DNA of 64,000 bases from Hymenobacter sedentarius (GCF_001507645.1 NZ_CP013909.1:868001-932000), one strand, 5' to 3'; shown: positions 1-8,413, numbered from the stretch's first letter. Notes: generated by a model from the letters alone, not told the origin. Program-made: numbers and translations.

Positions 1-1425
1 AACCGGAACGCTGTCGAGGAGGCCATTGGTGGCGGCGTAGATGATGGCCACCTGGTCTTCCACCTTCACGGGCGAGAACTGGGGCTGCTTCAGGATTTCA
101 AGGTTGCGACGGCCACGCTCGATGGTGAGCTTGGTCGAGGCGTCGAGGTCGGAACCAAACTTGGCGAAGGCTTCCAGTTCGCGGAACTGAGCCTGGTCAA
201 GCTTCAAGGTACCGGCCACCTTCTTCATCGACTTAATCTGGGCGTTACCACCCACGCGCGATACCGAGATACCCACGTTGATGGCCGGACGCACACCCGA
301 GTTGAACAAGTTCGTCTCGAGGAAAATCTGGCCGTCGGTGATGGAAATCACGTTGGTTGGGATGTAAGCCGATACGTCACCCGCCTGCGTCTCAATCAGG
401 GGAAGAGCCGTCAGCGAACCGCCGCCTTTTACCAAGTGCTTGATGCTGTCGGGCAGGTCGTTCATGTTCCGGGCGATTTCGTCCGAAGCGTTGATTTTAG
501 CGGCCCGCTCGAGCAAGCGGCTGTGCAGGTAGAATACGTCGCCGGGGTACGCCTCACGTCCGGGAGGACGACGGAGCAGCAGCGACACCTCGCGGTAAGC
601 CACGGCCTGCTTCGACAAGTCGTCGTAAACCACGAGAGCGGGACGACCCGTATCGCGGAAGAATTCGCCGATAGCAGCACCGGTAAAGGGAGCGTAGAAC
701 TGCAGAGGAGCCGGGTCAGCAGCCGGAGCGGCGACTACCACCGTGTAGTCCATGGCACCGCCTTTGGTCAGCGACTGCACCACCTGGGCGATGGTCGAAG
801 CCTTCTGGCCGATGGCCACGTAAATGCAGAATACGGGCTGGCCCGCTTCGTAGAATTCGCGCTGGTTCAGGATGGTATCGATGGCCACAGCCGACTTACC
901 GGTCTGGCGGTCGCCGATAATCAGCTCGCGCTGACCACGGCCAATCGGAATCATGGCGTCAATTGACTTGATGCCGGTTTGCATCGGCTCGGTTACGGGC
1001 TGACGGAAGATTACACCAGGAGCCTTGCGCTCGAGAGGCATTTCGTACAGCTCACCCTGGATGGGGCCACGGCCGTCGATGGGCTGGCCGAGGGTGTTTA
1101 CCACACGGCCCACGATGCCTTCGCCTACTTTAATCGAGGCAATTTTGCGGGTACGCTTCACGGTGGCGCCCTCTTGGATGCCCGAGTAGTCGCCGAGCAG
1201 TACGGCACCTACGTTGTCTTCTTCGAGGTTGAGCACGAGGCCTTGCAGGCCGTTCTCAAACTCAATCAGTTCGCCCGCTTGGGCTTTGCTCAGTCCGTAG
1301 ATGCGGGCCACACCGTCGCCAATTTGCAACACGGTGCCGACTTCTTCCAGCTCGGCTTCGGACTTGAAATTGGACAGCTGCTGCCGCAGGATTGCGGATA
1401 CTTCGTCCGGACGTACTTCTGCCAT
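1..1425 (-). CDS. atpA: F0F1 ATP synthase subunit alpha, 3' end outside window
   Basis: Non-catalytic nucleotide-binding subunit of the F1 sector, which makes ATP from the proton gradient. The ATG is at 1423-1425 and 475 codons are present. The family is about 500-530 residues long, so roughly the last 50 residues lie beyond position 1. The Walker A motif GDRQTGKS is at residues 171-178, the N-terminal beta-barrel is at about 30-95, and the motif [19 protein letters not shown] is intact. It is the last visible gene of a minus-strand atp operon and follows atpH, as in most bacteria. The 114-bp gap to atpH holds an inverted repeat. Identification is secure. Confidence 0.97.
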   Translation of the reverse strand, partial: MAEVRPDEVSAILRQQLSNFKSEAELEEVGTVLQIGDGVARIYGLSKAQAGELIEFENGLQGLVLNLEEDNVGAVLLGDYSGIQEGATVKRTRKIASIKVGEGIVGRVVNTLGQPIDGRGPIQGELYEMPLERKAPGVIFRQPVTEPMQTGIKSIDAMIPIGRGQRELIIGDRQTGKSAVAIDTILNQREFYEAGQPVFCIYVAIGQKASTIAQVVQSLTKGGAMDYTVVVAAPAADPAPLQFYAPFTGAAIGEFFRDTGRPALVVYDDLSKQAVAYREVSLLLRRPPGREAYPGDVFYLHSRLLERAAKINASDEIARNMNDLPDSIKHLVKGGGSLTALPLIETQAGDVSAYIPTNVISITDGQIFLETNLFNSGVRPAINVGISVSRVGGNAQIKSMKKVAGTLKLDQAQFRELEAFAKFGSDLDASTKLTIERGRRNLEILKQPQFSPVKVEDQVAIIYAATNGLLDSVPV

Positions 1426-1454
1426 GGTTTGGGAATGTTTAGTATTAAGTATCG

Positions 1455-1551
1455 GGTAGTCAGTAGTCGGTAAAGGGCGGTTGGTGGTCGGCGGCAGGCC
1501 GTCGTTTCCGACTCTCCCCTACCGACGGGTAACTACCAGCTACAGACTACC
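1455..1551. repeat. Inverted repeat between atpH and atpA (hairpin element 1)
   Basis: Arms at 1455-1472 and 1534-1551 pair at 15 of 18 positions. Both are built from low-complexity GTAGTC/GTAG steps. The right arm overlaps the 3' end of atpH: the stop codon at 1540-1542 and the last codons (SYSGSL) are read from the arm. The architecture matches the elements at 2111-2198 and 2697-2785. Confidence 0.7.
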
Positions 1552-2100
1552 AGAGTAACTATTTTCTTGCAAAGAGATGCGCATCTTGCGAAGGCTGGTG
1601 CGCACCGAATCATCAATCTGGATGTCGCCCACCCGCAGCACGAAGCCACCGATGAGGTCCGCATCCACCTTCTCGGCGAGTTTCACCTGCGTGAGGCCGG
1701 TGTGCTGGGTTACCAGCTTTTCCAGCTCCGCGCGTGAGGCCGCAGTCAGCGGGGTGGCCGAAGTCACTTCCGCCATCTGAATGCCCTGCATGGCGTTGTA
1801 CTGCACCTGAAACTCGGTGCCCATGCTTTCCAGCGCCGCCTCCCGGTTTTTGTCGGTGAGGATGGTGAAGAAACGCATGGTCATGTCCGACACCTTGCCT
1901 TTGAAGATGGCGTTCAAGATGGCCAGCTTCTTGTCGTGCTTCACAATCGGGTTGCGCAGCAACAGCCGCAGCTCACGGCTTTCGGCCATGGTCTTGCTCA
2001 GCAAGTCCATGTCCTCCTTCACGCTTTCCAGCGTGCCCATTTCCTTGCCCAAGTCGAGGAGCGACTTGGCGTAGCGGGCCGCTACTCGTTGGTCAGCCAT
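1540..2100 (-). CDS. atpH: F0F1 ATP synthase subunit delta
   Basis: Subunit delta (OSCP) links the F1 head to the peripheral stalk formed by subunit b. The product is 186 residues, normal for the family (about 175-185). It starts MADQRVAARYAKSLLDLG, the typical delta N-terminus, and has the C-terminal motif DLIGGFVLRVGDIQIDDSVR near residues 148-167. It lies between atpF and atpA in the canonical order. The last six residues (SYSGSL) are encoded by one arm of the inverted repeat at 1455-1551, so the natural C-terminus may have been replaced or extended by that element. Confidence 0.95.
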   Translation of the reverse strand: MADQRVAARYAKSLLDLGKEMGTLESVKEDMDLLSKTMAESRELRLLLRNPIVKHDKKLAILNAIFKGKVSDMTMRFFTILTDKNREAALESMGTEFQVQYNAMQGIQMAEVTSATPLTAASRAELEKLVTQHTGLTQVKLAEKVDADLIGGFVLRVGDIQIDDSVRTSLRKMRISLQENSYSGSL

Positions 2101-2110
2101 TGGATTGTAT

Positions 2111-2198
2111 TAGTTGTTAGTTAGTCGTTGTCAGTTGTCAGGCTCGTTGCTATCGGCGTTTACCGACTTCACAACTGACAACCAACAACCAGCAACTA
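2111..2198. repeat. Inverted repeat between atpF and atpH (hairpin element 2)
   Basis: Arms 2111-2138 and 2171-2198 pair at 23 of 28 positions, including a perfect 12-bp block (GTTGTCAGTTGT and its complement). The outer end coincides with the atpF stop codon at 2196-2198, and the other end lies 10 bp from the atpH start. The element therefore fills almost the whole 95-bp gap. The arms are low-complexity GTTAGTT/GTTGTC sequence. Confidence 0.75.
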
Positions 2199-2690
2199 GT
2201 TCAGTTTAACGTCTTTCAGGTACGAATCCACCAGCTGCGTTTGGGCGGCTGGCTCGGCGAGTTCGCGGCGCAGGATGCGCTCGGCGATGTCGACCGACAG
2301 CTGGGCGGCGGTGTTTTTCACCTCGGCCAGCGCGGCGTTTTTCTCGGTCTGGATGGCTTCGCGGGCTTGCTGCGTGATGCGGTTGGCTTCTTCCACGGCT
2401 TTGGTCTTTTCCGTTTCGCGGAATTGGTTGACCATTACTTGGGCTTCCTGCATCATGCGGTCGCGCTCCTGGCGGGCATCGGCAAGCAATTTTTCGTTAC
2501 CGGCTTTCAGCTGCTGCATCTCAATTTTGGCCTGGTCGGCCATGCGCAGGGCGCTTTCGATGCTGTCTTCCCGCTCGCGCAACGAAGCCATAATGGGCTT
2601 CCAGGCAAACTTGGTCAGGATGAACAGGAGCAGTAAGAACAGGACCGTCTGCCAGAACAGCAGGCCCAATTGGGGGGTGATTAAGTCCAT
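2196..2690 (-). CDS. atpF: F0F1 ATP synthase subunit b
   Basis: Peripheral-stalk subunit b, anchored in the inner membrane. The product is 164 residues. One N-terminal membrane helix at about residues 9-27 (GLLFWQTVLFLLLLFILTKF) is followed by a long charged helix containing REREDSIESAL and many Glu/Lys/Gln residues, as expected for the dimeric stalk. Only one b-type gene is present. Position between atpE and atpH is canonical. The ATG at 2690 gives the short pre-helix segment MDLITPQL typical of Bacteroidota b subunits. Confidence 0.95.
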   Translation of the reverse strand: MDLITPQLGLLFWQTVLFLLLLFILTKFAWKPIMASLREREDSIESALRMADQAKIEMQQLKAGNEKLLADARQERDRMMQEAQVMVNQFRETEKTKAVEEANRITQQAREAIQTEKNAALAEVKNTAAQLSVDIAERILRRELAEPAAQTQLVDSYLKDVKLN

Positions 2691-2696
2691 ACTCTG

Positions 2697-2785
2697 TTAG
2701 TAATAAGTAGTGAGTAGTAAGTAGCAAGCACCGGGCACGTAGAAAACGACTATCTAGATACTCGCTACTTACTGCTTGATACTAA
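2697..2785. repeat. Inverted repeat between atpE and atpF (hairpin element 3)
   Basis: Arms 2697-2723 and 2759-2785 pair at 22 of 27 positions. They are low-complexity AAGTAGTGAGTAGTAAG-like sequence. The element begins 7 bp upstream of the atpF ATG, so it lies directly in front of atpF in the transcript. It shares its architecture, but not its sequence, with elements 1 and 2. Confidence 0.75.
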
Positions 2786-2786
2786 A

Positions 2787-2835
2787 GAAAGCAGCCCGCG
2801 CCGCGCCGCGAGGGGCGGACGCGCCAGCGGGCTGC
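2787..2835 (-). terminator. GC-rich hairpin plus T-tract downstream of atpE
   Basis: On the minus strand GCAGCCCGC (complement of 2827-2835) pairs with GCGGGCTGC (complement of 2791-2799). The loop is very GC-rich, and TTTCTTT follows. It begins 21 bp after the atpE stop, inside the operon. It resembles an intrinsic terminator or an mRNA-stabilising hairpin. A role in raising atpE relative to downstream genes is inference. Confidence 0.55.
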
Positions 2836-2855
2836 CGAACTTGTAGCGGCTACTT

Positions 2856-3128
2856 CTACAGTTTGAAGCTCACCAGCAGGCAGACTACCACTGCGAACAG
2901 GGCCAGACCTTCGATAAGAGCGGCGGCAATCAGCATCACCGTCTGAATTTTACCCGAAGCGTCGGGCTGACGGCCAATGGCGTCCATGGCGCTACCGCCA
3001 ATGCGGCCGATACCAACACCAGCACCCAAAGCAACCAGACCAGCACCAATACAGGCACCCATTACGGCAAGGTTATTACCGTTTTCGGCAACAGCGGCAA
3101 CAGCCTGCAAGAACAAAGAGAGAAGCAT
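2856..3128 (-). CDS. atpE: F0F1 ATP synthase subunit c
   Basis: Proteolipid subunit of the rotating c-ring that carries protons through F0. The 90-residue hairpin has two membrane helices: the Gly-rich first helix (GACIGAGLVALGAGVGIGRIG) and a second with the essential carboxylate in ALIEGLALFAVVVCLL. The polar loop is GRQPDASGKIQ. Glu followed by Gly, with no obvious Na+-ligand pattern, suggests proton coupling (inference). A short N-terminal hydrophobic extension, MLLSLFLQAVAAVAENGNN, precedes helix 1. A strong hairpin follows the stop codon. Confidence 0.97.
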   Translation of the reverse strand: MLLSLFLQAVAAVAENGNNLAVMGACIGAGLVALGAGVGIGRIGGSAMDAIGRQPDASGKIQTVMLIAAALIEGLALFAVVVCLLVSFKL

Positions 3129-3219
3129 AAATTTTGAAAAAGAGGGAAAAAAAGAAATTGAAAATCAGCTAATCGCGACTGGGGGGAGGAGCGCCGCGGG
3201 TTCGCAGGAAAAACGTGGA

Positions 3220-4293
3220 TTAGTGGGTAGCGTGGGTCGTTTCCGAACCATCGTCGTAGCCCATCTGGAAGTCGGCATCGTGGTGGTCTTCCACGGCACC
3301 GCCGATGTACATGGCCGACAGGAGCGTGAAGATGTAGGCCTGCAGCAGCGCCACCAACAACTCCAGCATACTGATAAACAAGCCGAAGGCGAGCGACAGC
3401 GGGCTCACAGCCACCGACTTGAACAGGAAAATCAGGCTGATAAAGCTCAGAATGATGATGTGACCGGCCGTGATGTTGGCGAAGAGTCGCACCATCAGGG
3501 AAATGGGCTTAATGAAAATGCCCACGATTTCTACCGGCACAATGATGGGGAGCAGCCACAGCGGCACGCCTGGGGGACGGAAGATGTGGCCCCAGTAGTA
3601 CTTGTTGGAGCTGAACAGCGTGATGAGCAGCGTGGCCACGGCCAGCATGAACGTGACGGTGATGTTGCCGCTCAGGTTGGCTGCGCCGGGCGTGAGGCCC
3701 AGCAGATTATTGAACCAGATGAAGAAGAAAATGGTGAGCAGGTACGGCATGTAACGCTCGTACTTCGGGCCGATGCTCTTCTTGGCTACTTCGTCACGAA
3801 TGAAGATAACAATGGGCTCCAACATGGACTGAATGCCCTTGGGCGCACGGCCGTGGCGCTTGGTGTAGCCGCTGGCCACCGCCCGGAAAATCAGAATCAA
3901 AATCACGCAGCTCAGCATGAGCGAGGCTACGTTCTTGGTGATGGAGAAGTCGTAGACCTTGCTGCCGTCTTCGGCGACCAAGTGGCCTTCTTCAATCTTC
4001 AGGCCGTTGTAGGTACCGTTGGCCGAGTGGTGAAACTGGCTCGAGGAAAACACCGACAGGCCTTTGCTGGGCTGGTAGGCAATAATGGGCAGCGGCAGGG
4101 TAACGTGGGTGCCGGTGTGCTCGTTGCCCAACGTGGCGAAGTGCCATTCGTGCTCGTCGGCAACGTGCTCCATGATTACTTTGCCTGGGTCGAAATTTTC
4201 CGACTGGGCGGCTTCAACAGCACCCGTTTCGTGCTGAACTGCAAATGAAGGCAGTGTGAAGAAAAAACAGAGGGCGAGCAGTAAATGCTTCAT
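3220..4293 (-). CDS. atpB: F0F1 ATP synthase subunit a
   Basis: Membrane subunit a of F0, which forms the proton half-channels next to the c-ring. At 357 residues it is longer than the E. coli protein (271). The extra length is an N-terminal signal-like segment (MKHLLLALCFFFTLPSFA) and a periplasmic region, usual in Bacteroidota. The conserved channel helix with the essential Arg is visible in KPISLMVRLFANITAGHI, and ISMLELLVALLQAYIFTLL follows near the C-terminus. The tail is charged and His/Asp-rich. The gap to atpE is 91 bp. Confidence 0.95.
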   Translation of the reverse strand: MKHLLLALCFFFTLPSFAVQHETGAVEAAQSENFDPGKVIMEHVADEHEWHFATLGNEHTGTHVTLPLPIIAYQPSKGLSVFSSSQFHHSANGTYNGLKIEEGHLVAEDGSKVYDFSITKNVASLMLSCVILILIFRAVASGYTKRHGRAPKGIQSMLEPIVIFIRDEVAKKSIGPKYERYMPYLLTIFFFIWFNNLLGLTPGAANLSGNITVTFMLAVATLLITLFSSNKYYWGHIFRPPGVPLWLLPIIVPVEIVGIFIKPISLMVRLFANITAGHIIILSFISLIFLFKSVAVSPLSLAFGLFISMLELLVALLQAYIFTLLSAMYIGGAVEDHHDADFQMGYDDGSETTHATH

Positions 4294-4346
4294 TAAGGCT
4301 GACTTAGGGACGGCAGCGGCGGAAGGAGCGCGCGAGCCGTTTACCC

Positions 4347-4736
4347 TTATTTTGAAAACGGGCGCAAGTTACTAAGGATAGCCCAGATTTCAAATCCAGC
4401 ATACAAAAAGTACAGGATGAAGAAGGCAATGAGCAAGCTTATAGTGCCCTGGTTATGCACCCCGCCGGCCCGGTATAAGTAGATGCCCAGCACCAGGATT
4501 GACCCCAGGAAACGCAGCACCACGCCGCCGAAATACGCGGCGATGAAATAGTCCTGCTTTACGGCCGTGACGCGGGCGGTGAGGTAATATGTGCCGCCCG
4601 TGAGCACGGCCAACAGCAGCAGAACCCGCGCCGAATACGGGTGAATAATGTGGGGGCCAAATTGGGCGCTTAGCAGGTAGATGATGGCGGCCAGCGCCAG
4701 GGTGAACGCAGCCAGGTACAGCAGGAAACGGGGCAT
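4347..4736 (-). CDS. AtpI-like four-helix membrane protein in the atp operon
   Basis: 129-residue protein with about four membrane helices (near residues 4-24, 37-53, 66-86 and 98-118) and no catalytic motif. Size, topology and position just before atpB match AtpI, the ATP synthase assembly protein that helps build the c-ring, but sequence similarity by eye is weak and it could be a Bacteroidota-specific protein. It starts 6 bp after the stop of the upstream atpZ-like gene, so the two are very likely co-translated. Function is inferred from position only. Confidence 0.65.
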   Translation of the reverse strand: MPRFLLYLAAFTLALAAIIYLLSAQFGPHIIHPYSARVLLLLAVLTGGTYYLTARVTAVKQDYFIAAYFGGVVLRFLGSILVLGIYLYRAGGVHNQGTISLLIAFFILYFLYAGFEIWAILSNLRPFSK

Positions 4737-4742
4737 CGAAAA

Positions 4743-4970
4743 TTATTTCGTGAGGGAGCGGATGACTTGGTAAAGCGCCACAAACAACCCCAGCACCATC
4801 AGGCCCACTGTGTAGTACGGGGTGGTATTATGAAAATGGCCGTCGAGCCAGGTGCCGGCCCAGGCACTGAGCCCGATAATGGCCAGCATGGTAAAGGCAA
4901 TGCCGGAATACTTGGCCACATTACTGGCCTGGTCGGCGGGAGTCTCGGGCTTAGTCGGTTCGGAAGCCAT
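4743..4970 (-). CDS. atpZ: AtpZ/AtpI family protein, first gene of atp operon
   Basis: 75-residue protein with a short polar N-terminus (MASEPTKPETPADQ) and two membrane helices at about residues 22-42 and 53-71. It contains GTWLDGHFHNTTPYYTVGLM, the pattern of the small AtpZ family found at the head of many atp operons. Those proteins are implicated in ATP synthase assembly or in Mg2+/Ca2+ supply. On the minus strand a near-match to the Bacteroidota -7 box (TACCTTTC, complement of 4996-5003) lies 26 bp upstream, with TTG 16 bp before it. It is the likely first gene of the operon. Confidence 0.8.
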   Translation of the reverse strand: MASEPTKPETPADQASNVAKYSGIAFTMLAIIGLSAWAGTWLDGHFHNTTPYYTVGLMVLGLFVALYQVIRSLTK

Positions 4971-5213
4971 GGCAATGCGGAAAATAACAGGGGCAGAAAG
5001 GTAATGGGCAAAAATCCAGCAATCTTACCTGCCTGAAACGGGACCGTGCCCACGGAAATGAAAAAACGTAATTTTACTCCTCTACCTACGTTTACTCTCC
5101 TGCCCACGTTAGCGCTCCAGTACCGGGGCGCTCAAACGAACAGTTCGGTTTGCTGCCGGCGTTTCGCGGCCAGTTGGTTGTCTTTATTCCTTCTCTTGAC
5201 TTTGACACGACAT

Positions 5214-8200
5214 TTGCTCAAATACCGCTGGGCTGCGTTGCTCGCCTTCCTGTTGGGGATAGGTGCGGCGGGCTGTGCGTCGGATAAAAACCTGGTTTCG
5301 CACGCCTTCAACAACGTGGCCGCGCGCGACAATGCCTATTTCCTGGCCCGCGAGAAGCTGCACGAAACGGAGGACAAGCTTTACGCGGCCCGCGTGAACG
5401 ACTACAACCAGACCCTGCCGCTGTTTCCGACCCTGGACAGTGCTTCGGTGCGGGCCAACCGGGCGGAGCTCAACGATATTATTAAAAAGGCCTCGATGCC
5501 GATTCAGCACCGGCCCGGCTCCGACTGGACCGATGACGCTTACATCTTGGTGGGCTGGTCGCGGTTTTACCAGATGCAGTTCGACGATGCGGCGCTCACG
5601 TTTAAGTACGTTAATTCCACCAGCAAGGACCCCAACGCCAAGCACGAGGCACTGATTGGGCTCATGCGCACCTTCGTGGCGCAGGGCGAATACGAGAGCG
5701 CCAAGGCCGTATCGGACTTGCTAGACAAGGAAAGTGGCCTGCCCAAAGACGCGCGGCAGCTGTTTCTGACCCGCGCCGACTACTACATCCGCACCGACGA
5801 GCCCGCGAAGGCCATTCCGCAGCTGGAACGCGCCATTCCGCTTATTGAGCTGAAAAACGAACGGTCGCGCACCCGCTACGTACTGGCGCAGCTCTACCAG
5901 GACGCCGGCGAGAACAAGAAAGCCTACGACCAGCTCAACCAGATACTGGCGCGCAACCCGCCGTATGAGCTGGACTTTTTTTCCAAGCTGATGCTGGCCC
6001 AAGTGTCGGACCTAAATCAGAAGGACCGCGCCCGGCTTGACAAGTACTTTGCGGCGCTGCTCAAGGACTCCAAGAATAAGGACTACCGCGACAAGGTCTA
6101 CTACGAGATGGCGCGGCTCAACTACCGCGAAAAGAATTTCCCGGAGGCGCTGAAGCTGTTGCAAAAGTCCATTCAAGCCACTACCACCAACCGCCTACAG
6201 AAAAGCTATACGTACCTGCTGGCCGGCCGCATCTACTACGAAGACCTGCAGAAGTATCGCCTCGCGGCGGCGTACTACGACAGCACGGTGCAGAACCTGG
6301 CCAAGGAAGCCAAGACGTACGCTGCCATAAAAGAGCGCAGCGAGATTTTGAGGGATTTTGCCAAGCAGTACACCATCATCGAAACGCAGGACAGCCTGCA
6401 GGCCCTGGCCCGCCTGAGCCCAGAGGCGCTCGACCAAAAGCTCAACCTGTACGCCGACGCCGAAATTGAGCTAAAGCAGAAGGAAGCCGACCGGCTGGCG
6501 GCACTGCAGAAAGCCAACGACAAAGCAGCTGAGTTTGCTTCCCGTACCAGCAACACGGGCTTGAGTACGCTGCCCGGTAGCCCCGCCAACGACAACCTGA
6601 CGGCCTTCGACCCCATGGCCCCGGCCTCGGCCGGCAAGTGGTACTTCGATAACCCCGCTACCCTGGGCACAGCGCGTGCTGACTTCGTTCGGAAATGGGG
6701 CAACCGCCAGCTCCAAGACAACTGGCGCATCAGCAGCCAGGCCAACAGCTCCCCCAATGCGCCCCGCAACGCGGGGGCGCCCGCAGCCCTCAATAATAGC
6801 GGTACCAACGGTGCGCCGCGGCCCACGGGCGCACGGGCCGACTCGGCGGCTACTGCCACCACTGCCGCTGTGGCAGCCGACCCGGTGGCGCAGAAAAGCG
6901 CTTTGCTAGCCCAATACCGAAGCCAGCTGCCCCTCACCCCGGCGCAGCTCCAAGCTTCGGACGCGCAGGTAGAAGCAGCGTTGTATGAGCTGGCAGGCAT
7001 CTACAAGGAACAACTCAAGGAGCGGGAAAAAGGCTTTGAAACCTACGAGAAAGAGGTGGCCCGTTACCCCCGCGGCCAGCACGCTCCCGATGCCTACTAT
7101 CTGCTGTATCTGTACTACAAAGACAAGCCCGATGCGGGCAAGATGGCCCAATACGCGGCGGCGCTGCAACGCGAATTTCCCACTTCTGTGTATGCCAAGC
7201 TGATTGCCGACCCGCTCTACCGCGAGCACGAGCTGGCGCTGCACAACGCCGTGGCCAGCCGCGTCGATTCGGCCTTTACCTTTTATAAAAACCAACAGTT
7301 TAAGAAGGCAACTGCCGTGCTGGCCCGCACCGAGAAGTTGTACCCCAAGAGCGACTTATCCGACCGGGTGGCTTACTTGAAAACGCTGTTGGTTATCCGC
7401 ACCCAGCCTCCGCTCACGGCACGAGCGTCGGTCGAGAAGTTCTACCAATCCTACCCCGAAAGCCCGCTGGTGCCGCTGGCCCAGGAACTGGCCGAAACCT
7501 ACAAAAGGCAAAGCGCTGGGCAGATAGCTGGCGCCCTGGCATCCACGGAAAAGCCGGTGGTGTCGGTTTTCCGGCCGGGTGAGGTAGAGAACCGGATGCG
7601 CATTTTCTTCAAGGAAAACGAAACGCCGGCCAAGGCACTGAACCCCACGTCGGCTACCCCGGCTGAGGCGCCTAAAGAGACTCCGGCACCTGCCTCCCCT
7701 ATTTCGGGCAGCCCTGAAATTGCGTTGCCTGCTGGCACGGTTAAGTCGGCTCCGGCTACCGCACTCAGCCCATCAGCTTCCACAAAGCTCCCAGATTCAG
7801 CTCAACCTGTTTCTACGCCATCGCCTGGGTCGGCACCTGCGCCCACTGCTTCAACTACGGTTCCGCCGGCCTCCGCTCCTGGCAATGCCCCCGCGCCCGG
7901 CGGTAACGCCCCGGCGGCTCCTTCGACTTCAGCTCCAGTGCCTTCGCCCCCGGCCGCCCCGGCCACGGCCTACACCACCCAGCTAAGCGGGCCGCACGCG
8001 GTAGTGCTGGTATTTCCCAAAGCCACGCCACCGGCCGCCGACCTGGCAGCTCAACTGACGACTTACAACAACCGGTTTTTCCGGGCCAATAACCTGCAGC
8101 TGGAGGCCCCGGCGCTGGGGGACGACCAAGCGTTGGTGGTGCGAACGCTGCCGGGCGCCAAAGTAGCCCAGAGCTATGCCACCAAGCTGCGCGGGCCGCA

Positions 8201-8330
8201 GTCGCCCCTGGCCCGGCTGCGGGGCGCGGGCTACCAAACCCTGGTTATCAGCATGGAAAACCTGGCCTTGCTGCAAGCCAGCGGGGATTTGGCCGGGTAT
8301 TTGACCTTTTATCAGCGCATTTATAAGTAA
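5214..8330 (+). CDS. porW: T9SS lipoprotein PorW/SprE-like, TPR-rich
   Basis: Large outer-membrane-associated lipoprotein of the SprE/PorW family, needed for type IX secretion and gliding in Bacteroidota and thought to connect the translocon to the GldKLMN motor. A TTG at 5214 gives a clean lipoprotein signal ending in the lipobox GAAGC with Cys21. The mature start (CASDKNLVSHAFNNVAARDN) matches the family. TPR-like helices fill most of the protein. A Pro/Ala/Ser-rich linker (about residues 800-930) precedes a small C-terminal domain. The same frame is open to an ATG at 5058, but that would put 56 odd residues before the signal. TGACTTTG at 5197-5204, with TTG about 20 bp earlier, could be the promoter and supports the later start. 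About 1038 residues. Confidence 0.85.
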   Translation: MLKYRWAALLAFLLGIGAAGCASDKNLVSHAFNNVAARDNAYFLAREKLHETEDKLYAARVNDYNQTLPLFPTLDSASVRANRAELNDIIKKASMPIQHRPGSDWTDDAYILVGWSRFYQMQFDDAALTFKYVNSTSKDPNAKHEALIGLMRTFVAQGEYESAKAVSDLLDKESGLPKDARQLFLTRADYYIRTDEPAKAIPQLERAIPLIELKNERSRTRYVLAQLYQDAGENKKAYDQLNQILARNPPYELDFFSKLMLAQVSDLNQKDRARLDKYFAALLKDSKNKDYRDKVYYEMARLNYREKNFPEALKLLQKSIQATTTNRLQKSYTYLLAGRIYYEDLQKYRLAAAYYDSTVQNLAKEAKTYAAIKERSEILRDFAKQYTIIETQDSLQALARLSPEALDQKLNLYADAEIELKQKEADRLAALQKANDKAAEFASRTSNTGLSTLPGSPANDNLTAFDPMAPASAGKWYFDNPATLGTARADFVRKWGNRQLQDNWRISSQANSSPNAPRNAGAPAALNNSGTNGAPRPTGARADSAATATTAAVAADPVAQKSALLAQYRSQLPLTPAQLQASDAQVEAALYELAGIYKEQLKEREKGFETYEKEVARYPRGQHAPDAYYLLYLYYKDKPDAGKMAQYAAALQREFPTSVYAKLIADPLYREHELALHNAVASRVDSAFTFYKNQQFKKATAVLARTEKLYPKSDLSDRVAYLKTLLVIRTQPPLTARASVEKFYQSYPESPLVPLAQELAETYKRQSAGQIAGALASTEKPVVSVFRPGEVENRMRIFFKENETPAKALNPTSATPAEAPKETPAPASPISGSPEIALPAGTVKSAPATALSPSASTKLPDSAQPVSTPSPGSAPAPTASTTVPPASAPGNAPAPGGNAPAAPSTSAPVPSPPAAPATAYTTQLSGPHAVVLVFPKATPPAADLAAQLTTYNNRFFRANNLQLEAPALGDDQALVVRTLPGAKVAQSYATKLRGPQSPLARLRGAGYQTLVISMENLALLQASGDLAGYLTFYQRIYK

Positions 8331-8353
8331 TTTTCGGTGGGCTGGAAATGCTT

Positions 8354-8388
8354 AAAGCCTCCGGCCCACGCTGGAGGCTTTATTTTTG
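8354..8388 (+). terminator. Intrinsic terminator of porW
   Basis: A perfect 9-bp stem (8354-8362 with 8373-8381), a 10-nt loop and a T-run. The T-run also reads TATTTTTG (8381-8388), a perfect match to the Bacteroidota -7 box TAnnTTTG for the next gene. The hairpin argues against any upstream start for the following coding sequence. Confidence 0.8.
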
Positions 8389-8413
8389 CTTAATTATTCT
8401 GTCTTTATTTCAT

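Noticed and set aside
2977-4248. 423-codon open frame on the plus strand across atpB
   Set aside because: Exactly antisense to the intact atpB; Gln/His/Arg-rich shadow without any family pattern, a result of the high GC at third positions.
8348-8413. Earlier ATG for the penicillin-binding protein
   Set aside because: The added 22 codons lie in the porW terminator stem, and the extra residues do not look like a class A PBP N-terminus.
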